From NCBI RefSeq assembly GCF_025370935.1, contig NC_133472.1:4250007-4314006 (forward strand): a stretch of DNA of 64,000 nt. The letters run 5' to 3'. The position numbers and the translations under genes were made by a program. Under the pieces are notes generated by a model. That model searched no databases and was not told the DNA's origin. It saw nothing but the letters and a program-made list of their open reading frames with translations. Below, piece after piece: positions 61,901 to 64,000 of the stretch (within the stretch, counting starts at the first letter, position 1; each line of letters opens with the position of its first letter). Source of the stretch: Choristoneura fumiferana (Eukaryota > Arthropoda > Insecta > Lepidoptera > Tortricidae).

Positions 61901-63611
61901 TCGATATTCGTAAAACTACTAAAACTAGTCCGGTGTATACGCAATCACGGAAGCGCATTTACGGGAATATTTTGTTTACGCAATGAGTCAATTGAGTTAA
62001 GTACTCGTAGATACTCGTGGACCTAGTCTTTGGATCTAGTCTTTTTGTGGACGCGTACTCGCAAGACTCAGTCCGCGTTTTGCCTAGTACGTCTCACCTC
62101 TACTTTTGCAAAAAACAATTACTTTGCTCATAGTCGAAATATCCCAAACGGGACTTATCACGCTAACACACACGAGTAATATTGAACTCGACGTTTCGAC
62201 CACATTATAGTGGCCGTGGTCACGAGTAGAATGAAGTGTCAAGTCTGCCTAGCAGCGCGAGTCCTTCGAACTACCCGCACTCGGTAATTTTTATTTGTTA
62301 CCCCACACTTTAGTCTACTCGTGACCATGGCCACTGTAATGTGGTCGAAACGTCGAGGTAAATATTACTCGTGTGTGTTAGCGTGATAAGTCCCGTTTGT
62401 GGTATTTTGACTATGTGTGAAAATCACGACAGTTTTAAACGTTAAATTACTTTGTTAAGGTCGCGGGTGAACCTTATGTATGATAGCTTTAGCTTTATAC
62501 AAGAAATGTGTTTATGCAGGTCCTCCACCTCCACTCTGGACAAACCCATCTATCACCACCACCACACTATACTCGACGCGATTCGAACTTAAGAGGATCC
62601 CATGCCCCAATGACCTTCGATCTGAATTCCTTAGTTTTCTAATGATTTTTGTAGCTTATTATATTAACAACAACGGCTTTAAGCAATATAGTATCCCATA
62701 TTTACTTCAAAGTTCATTGTTTTCGAGATATTTGGCATCAAAGATGAACAATTTTAGGTCAAAAAACTGTTTTCTGGCCATAACTTTTGTGTTAATTAGT
62801 TTCAAATGAAAACCCTCGACCAGTTTTTAGAGACGTCAAAGACGAACCCAAATATATAGATTTCGTACATGTTCGATCTGTCACATCAATAGAGATACGA
62901 AATAAGTGTTTTTTCAGACAATGTTTAAAAAAAGCATACAAAATTAAGTATTCGCTTTTTCAAAATCCGGTAAACTAAAAATGAGACAAAAAAAATTGCG
63001 AGAACCGATAGCCGTTTGACTTATAATTCTATCTGTAGTGCAAAAGTATAGAATACGATTAGAGTCTCAAATCATTCCATCTTGAATGTTGACATAACGT
63101 CCCCCCTTTCTAGGTCCTGGAGCCACCAGCGGAGTATCTGGAGGAGGATCTGACCAGCGACGACCGCGTGCCCCCGATGCCCTTTACATTGCTGCACAGC
63201 ATCAGGGTCTTCGGCACTTCGAGAAGCCAGTGTTCCTCATGTGTGCAAGCATACGGAGATACTGAATCTGCCCGCCCGGGGCGTTCCTGTTCAAAGTCGG
63301 TTAGTGGAATCAGCACAGAACCAAAATGGCTGCCGGTGACCTTGGGCGTACGAACGAACAAGGCCACCTCTCCGTCCTTCATGCTTTCCTCCATGTTTTG
63401 TCAAAGAAATGCCACTAGATTTTTATTTTTTGTCGATTATTGTACACATCCGTATGTTGTTACAGGGGATACTGACGAGAACGTGTATGTCGTCCAAAAC
63501 GGTCGTGTTAACGTGTATATAACGAATCAGGACGGCAGCAGTCTGTCGCTCAAGGTCGTCAGAGCGGGAGAGAGCGTCACGTCGCTGCTCAGCTTTACTG
63601 ATGTGCTCACG
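46803..63611 (+). CDS. sws: swiss cheese / neuropathy target esterase (PNPLA6/7), 5' part, runs off window
   Basis: Five exons (46803-46904, 57383-57464, 61314-61519, 63114-63299, 63466-63611) join in phase, except for indels inside exon 4, to about 241 N-terminal residues of a protein normally about 1,300-1,450 aa. Order: a short luminal start, one transmembrane segment (about residues 36-56) followed by KRWRAK, the basic block KRFRKRDKMLFYGRRMLRKV, GRKRRAVMRFARKLLQL, the LHSIRVFG motif, and the first cyclic-nucleotide-binding-like domain with GDTDENVYVVQNGRVNVYI and ESVTSLLSF. Known: the family is an ER-anchored lysophospholipase that degrades phosphatidylcholine and lysophosphatidylcholine, and the Drosophila protein also binds a PKA catalytic subunit. 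The patatin-like catalytic domain lies beyond the window. Confidence 0.93.
47542..47666. repeat. Imperfect tandem duplication in sws intron 1
   Basis: The unit cacacagctgccaataaagt through tattgttatgcattt (47542-47596) recurs as cacacagatgccaataaggg through tatggttatgcatta (47605-47666). Confidence 0.7.
47635..47928 (-). other. Unrecognised 97-codon open frame in sws intron 1
   Basis: A - strand open frame with a Leu-rich, CAG-encoded run (LQLLLLLADVIKECLDDFGY) and a Tyr/Asn-rich remainder. No domain recognised, and no relative elsewhere in the window. Could be a remnant of a captured coding sequence or chance. Confidence 0.25.
48112..48210 (+). repeat. Diverged LINE 3' end fragment
   Basis: Shares gagttccttgccggattctt ctc and tgatattcataagtgc with the repeats at 50004-50221 and 53731-53894. 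Confidence 0.6.
48437..48656. mobile_element. Foldback MITE, family A (copy A9), interrupted
   Basis: Starts ggggcctactctgaaattcg and ends ttcgaatttcgtagtagccc. The centre, tattaaataata / tataagcgtcagag, is split by an 85-bp element. Confidence 0.85.
48509..48593. mobile_element. 85-bp MITE with TA target duplication, nested in A9
   Basis: Ends ctgagcggcaaaaaatctgg and ccaaattttgtgccgctgag are inverted repeats of about 23 bp, flanked by TA (48507-48508 and 48594-48595). The interrupted MITE gives the empty site: other family A copies read aataatataagcg. TA duplication suggests Tc1/mariner-type mobilisation. Confidence 0.85.
48985..49275 (-). pseudogene. Non-LTR retrotransposon (LINE) 3' coding remnant
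   Basis: On the - strand the frame reads KAKWKWAGQVMRGPDK near 49200, then VTAWYPRDGKRNKGRQFRRW, EDEIAGKTGRTWARVG and DCWGRPLPTG. This W-GH/Q...RRWEDEI...W layout is the typical C-terminal end of LINE reverse transcriptases in insects. The catalytic part is absent and a frame change separates the blocks. Confidence 0.8.
49355..49462 (+). mobile_element. SINE family M, 3' end (copy M2)
   Basis: Reads tactgggcccgcgtgggaac, then gaggaggcctgtgcccagca and gtgggacgcatataggctgt with a gatgatgat tail. The tRNA-like head is missing. It abuts the LINE remnant. Confidence 0.8.
50004..50221 (+). repeat. LINE 3' end (family X) with TGACTT tail
   Basis: Begins ctactgtgttaaaaataaag, contains gagtttcttgccggattctt and cgaaccggtggtaga, and ends gatattttgactttgacttt. 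A copy truncated at its 3' end is at 53731-53894. Confidence 0.72.
50401..50823 (-). mobile_element. Family C TIR element (copy C4) with intact 61-codon ORF
   Basis: 423 bp, ends tgagggctat(t) and cgatagccctca. The ORF on the - strand, 50702-50517, differs from the C2 version at a few residues (for example GAMHVC for GAMNVC). Confidence 0.88.
51520..51728 (-). mobile_element. tRNA-derived SINE, family L (copy L2)
   Basis: On the - strand: acgaccagagggccaagtgg, then ggtgcgattcccggccgg with one change in the B box, then the shared body ending ggtcaattggtgtcaagtgc. Internally deleted relative to L3. Confidence 0.85.
51940..52050. mobile_element. Foldback MITE with gtttccacca ends
   Basis: Arms tgtgcgaggatgtgt and acacatcctcgcaca pair, with outer gcgttaccacc and ggtggaaacagc. 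The outer part is also seen at 59277-59470 (gggtttccaccagagata). Confidence 0.75.
52340..52580 (-). mobile_element. tRNA-derived SINE (family N)
   Basis: On the - strand 52440-52355 reads ccagcggtggtgtaggggtt, then the B-box-like gggttcgattcccagcgct. The adjoining segment matches 26533-26620. The tRNA-like part resembles a tRNA gene but is embedded in repeat sequence. Confidence 0.75.
52637..52783. mobile_element. Foldback MITE, family E (copy E2)
   Basis: Arms ggggctgtttcaccacccgt and atggatggtgaaacagcccc, centre tttgttttgttcgaatagac. Flanked by TAA-like trinucleotides. The two arms are nearly identical. Confidence 0.87.
53168..53356. mobile_element. Foldback MITE, family D (copy D4)
   Basis: Starts gtaccttagtgtaaggtttc and ends aaaactacactaagggcac. 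Only 4 bp separate it from the next foldback at 53361. Confidence 0.87.
53361..53497. mobile_element. Foldback MITE, 137 bp, abutting D4
   Basis: Arms accactaccatgagtttaca and tgtaaactcttggtagtggt pair, continuing through gtgaccgtgctcgat and ggcgtaaattatttgta. The loop contains acagcgcctct. Confidence 0.85.
53731..53894 (+). repeat. LINE 3' end (family X), truncated
   Basis: Matches 50004-50180 closely (ctactgtgttaaaaataaag; tcttctcaacagaggttttt), but lacks the TGACTT tail. Confidence 0.72.
54272..54482. mobile_element. GC-rich foldback MITE with TAA duplication
   Basis: The ends ggccctggtttctctgacc and ggtcagagaaaccagggcc are inverted repeats flanked by TAA (54269-54271 and 54483-54485). 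The arms include gacgcgtgtccgcgaccgac. A 3-bp TAA duplication suggests a PIF/Harbinger-type element. The open frames on both strands are palindrome artefacts. Confidence 0.87.
54614..54878 (+). mobile_element. tRNA-derived SINE, family L (copy L3, full-length)
   Basis: Head gacgaccggatggccaagtg (A box), then gggttcgaatcccggcc (B box), then the body and the end ggactaggtcaattggtgcc with a tgatatgatatgatatgat tail. The best-preserved member here. Confidence 0.9.
55776..55983. mobile_element. Foldback MITE, 208 bp
   Basis: Arms aatattcgggcgttagtacc and ggtacaaacgcccgaatatt pair, continuing through gccgtcattgttctcaacac. The loop contains acaaacatcaacatccgaca. Two overlapping - strand open frames here are artefacts. 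Confidence 0.84.
56843..57033. mobile_element. Foldback MITE, family D (copy D5)
   Basis: Starts gtgctcttagtgtaagtttt and ends aaaacttacactaggggcac. Centre cgttccgctagaggcactg. Confidence 0.87.
57122..57313. mobile_element. piggyBac-like MITE flanked by TTAA, next to sws exon 2
   Basis: Ends cccttaataagg and ccttattatggg, flanked by TTAA at 57118-57121 and 57314-57317. Sequence-related along its length to 29837-30015, with about 25 extra bases near the right end (ctgtggtagtatgctacaat). Confidence 0.82.
57383..57464 (+). CDS. sws: sws exon 2: transmembrane segment
   Basis: The exon lies between acceptor tatttttccag and donor gtaaat. It encodes LMWSLCGCILVSLLVVFF, then YYYKRWRAK plus one base. 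This is a single hydrophobic helix followed by positive charges, the ER anchor of the family. The split codon joins to GAA (Glu) with exon 3. A piggyBac-like MITE ends 69 bp before it and a LEP1-like repeat starts just after it. Confidence 0.9.
57478..57595 (+). mobile_element. LEP1-type fragment directly after sws exon 2
   Basis: Contains ttgtgagtgagtatgttttt and tccttcacgctgaaacggct, matching the first part of K5. It begins within about 15 bp of the exon's splice donor. Confidence 0.6.
57959..58608. mobile_element. Foldback MITE, family J (copy J3), split by a hAT element
   Basis: The left piece tacagtcacctgcatgaata and the right piece acctgccacagcggagcgtg, ccggaactagaaatag match J2. The insertion between them is the element at 57988-58476. 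Confidence 0.75.
57988..58476. mobile_element. hAT-type non-autonomous element in sws intron 2
   Basis: Ends tagggttgtaacgga and ttccattacaacccta are inverted repeats, with the 8-bp duplication GTACAGTT at 57980-57987 and 58477-58484. The interior has many cggagg repeats near both ends (subterminal motifs), no transposase. 489 bp. Confidence 0.9.
58890..59075 (+). pseudogene. LINE reverse transcriptase C-terminal remnant
   Basis: The blocks LKWQWAGHIARR, then NRWGRKDGENSSSGDRE in a second frame and RTDDIVKTISGCK in the second frame too, follow the usual LINE C-terminal order (WAGH...R.TDDI). Several frameshifts. In sws intron 2. Confidence 0.75.
59296..59433. mobile_element. Foldback MITE inside a gtttccacca-type MITE
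   Basis: Ends tgtacagacgagtccacaaa and aagcttatgaacttgactgt; the inner arms aaaaatatctgaacac and gtgttcagatatttttga pair well. Flanking ggtttccaccagagata and agctgaacggagcgaag belong to the family at 51940-52050. Confidence 0.75.
59518..59758 (-). mobile_element. Helitron-like LEP1-type element (K3)
   Basis: On the - strand it runs from actaatccaaatttaac to CTAG at 59518-59521 and is colinear with K2 (tttcacgtcgaaacgga; ccagagagtgacatagg). Confidence 0.82.
60358..61025 (-). mobile_element. Helitron-like LEP1-type element (K6) split by family C copy C5
   Basis: CTAG followed by tttatgcccgcggcttcgct at 60358 is one end. The other part, 60813-61025, contains tttcatgcaaatccgttcag and ends tttacaatattagtaag. 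C5 lies between them. Confidence 0.75.
60391..60812 (-). mobile_element. Family C TIR element (copy C5) with intact 61-codon ORF
   Basis: 422 bp, ends tgtgggctatcg and cgatagccctca. The ORF on the - strand, 60691-60506, starts MNILQYLKLNYSKYAFRGNE, so the middle is frameshifted relative to C2 and C4, and ends FLWYGFKVY again. A longer open frame, 60651-60415, covers the other frame. Confidence 0.87.
61314..61519 (+). CDS. sws: sws exon 3: basic linker
   Basis: Acceptor cgtggtcttgtag and donor gtaagg bound the exon. It encodes LLNGAASSVGEPAKRFRKRD, then KMLFYGRRMLRKVKSISNSG and GQGRKRRAVMRFARKLLQLK, ending PEQLK. The FYGRRMLRKV block is diagnostic for the SWS/NTE family. High GC contrasts with the AT-rich introns. 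Confidence 0.93.
62129..62415. repeat. Long foldback in sws intron 3
   Basis: The arms catagtcgaaatatcccaaa and ataagtcccgtttgtggtat, and within them acgctaacacacacgagtaa and ttactcgtgtgtgttagcgt, then gacgtttcgaccacatt and aatgtggtcgaaacgtc, pair over about 100 bp each side of a loop of about 90 bp. Confidence 0.85.
62700..63068 (-). repeat. Interspersed repeat W, second copy
   Basis: Contains ccataacttttgtgttaatt, tagatttcgtacatgttcga, aatagagatacgaaataagt and gccgtttgacttataattct, the reverse complement of blocks at 4550-4905. It ends about 45 bp before sws exon 4. Confidence 0.72.
63114..63299 (+). CDS. sws: sws exon 4, with apparent frameshifts
   Basis: Acceptor tttctag and donor gttagt bound the exon. 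It begins VLEPPAEYLEEDLTSDDRVP, then PMPFTLLHSIRVFG in the expected frame. After about 63213 the family motif continues only by changing frame three times: near 63214 (one base missing), near 63240 (one base missing) and near 63274-63277 (one C extra). The exon is 186 nt, whereas the neighbouring phases require 3n+1, so the net shift of -1 shows independently that the frame is broken. Either consensus errors in the assembly or real lesions could explain it. Confidence 0.85.
63466..63611 (+). CDS. sws: sws exon 5: first cNMP-binding-like domain
   Basis: Acceptor gttgttacag and donor gtaag bound the exon. It encodes GDTDENVYVVQNGRVNVYIT, then NQDGSSLSLKVVRAGESVTS and LLSFTDVLT, matching the first regulatory domain of SWS/NTE proteins. 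The 3' part of this exon, its donor and the first intron bases are repeated in tandem immediately downstream. Confidence 0.92.
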
Positions 63612-64000
63612 GTAAGATATCATGAAGGTGTATGTCGTGTATATAACGAATCAGGACGGCAGCAGTCTGTCGCTCAAGGTCGTCAGAGCGGGAGAGAGCG
63701 TCGCGTCGCTGCTCAGTTTACTGATGTGCTCACGGTAAGATATCATGAACGTGTATGTCGTGTATATAAACAAATGCAGACGGCAGCAGTCTGTCGTTCA
63801 AGGTCGTCAGAGCGGGAGAGAGCGTCGCGTCGCTGCTCTCAGTTTTACTGATGTGCTCACGGTAAGATATCATGAACGTGTATGTCGTGTATATAACAAA
63901 TCCAGACGGCAGCAGTCTGTCGTTCAAGGTCGTCAGAGCGGGAGAGAGCGTCACGTCGCTGCTCAGTTTTACTGATGTGCTCACGGTAAGATATCATGAA
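63525..64000 (+). repeat. Tandem repeat of sws exon 5 3' half plus splice donor
   Basis: The segment from gtatataac(g/a)aatc through gtgctcacg|gtaagatatcatgaa recurs four times. The atgtgctcacggtaag landmark begins at 63601, 63724, 63851 and 63975, giving spacings of 123, 127 and 124 bp. The last copy reaches the window edge. Copies differ by a few substitutions and 1-4-bp indels, so they are not one frame. Every copy keeps an identical gtaag donor. Confidence 0.93.

Noticed and set aside
63168..63851. 227-codon open frame on the + strand as one protein
   Set aside because: It runs through the exon 4 donor, intron 4 and the exon 5 donor. Only 63468-63611 is in the right frame for the family, and the rest is read-through of the tandem repeats.
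1..64000. Endogenous virus or intact transposase gene
   Set aside because: No long open frame with polymerase, integrase, capsid or transposase motifs was found. Only C-terminal LINE remnants and non-autonomous elements are present.

Overview
The window is AT-rich animal nuclear DNA. Split genes with GT-AG introns, dense short palindromic elements, tRNA-derived SINEs and CTAG-ended Helitron-like repeats of the LEP1 type together suggest a moth or butterfly (Lepidoptera). The species cannot be named from the sequence.

Three protein-coding genes are recognisable. (1) An SLC35B4-type nucleotide-sugar transporter (Drosophila Efr family) lies on the + strand at 28458-32888. It has four exons, joins in frame and appears complete at 303 aa. 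(2) An SRSF3/Rbp1-type SR splicing factor lies on the - strand from 46042 down to about 35563. Its RRM exon, RRM-end exon and RS-domain exon are clear, and a short last exon is predicted. (3) The 5' part of swiss cheese / neuropathy target esterase (PNPLA6/7 family) lies on the + strand from 46803 and runs off the right edge. Five exons encode the N-terminus, the transmembrane segment, the basic linker and the start of the first cyclic-nucleotide-binding-like domain. The SR gene and sws are head to head, with 760 bp between their start codons. A further GC-rich exon of an unrecognised gene is likely on the - strand at 3362-3530.

Layout: 1-28 kb is mostly intergenic or intronic repeats around the orphan exon. 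28.4-32.9 kb is the transporter. 33-35.5 kb is repeat-rich intergenic DNA. 35.5-46.0 kb is the SR gene with large introns. 46.8-64.0 kb is sws, with a first intron of about 10.5 kb full of nested elements.

Most of the remaining DNA consists of mobile elements. They include foldback families with 5 to 9 copies each, a ~423-bp TIR element carrying a conserved 61-codon ORF, TTAA-flanked piggyBac-like MITEs just upstream of exon 2 in two different genes, hAT-type insertions with 8-bp duplications, and LINE 3' ends.

The points most worth a second look are at the right end, in sws. Exon 4 needs three single-base indels to match its family, and the 3' half of exon 5 plus its splice donor is repeated in tandem every 123-127 bp up to the window edge. 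I found no prokaryotic, viral or CRISPR system, and nothing that I could defend as a wholly new biological system.
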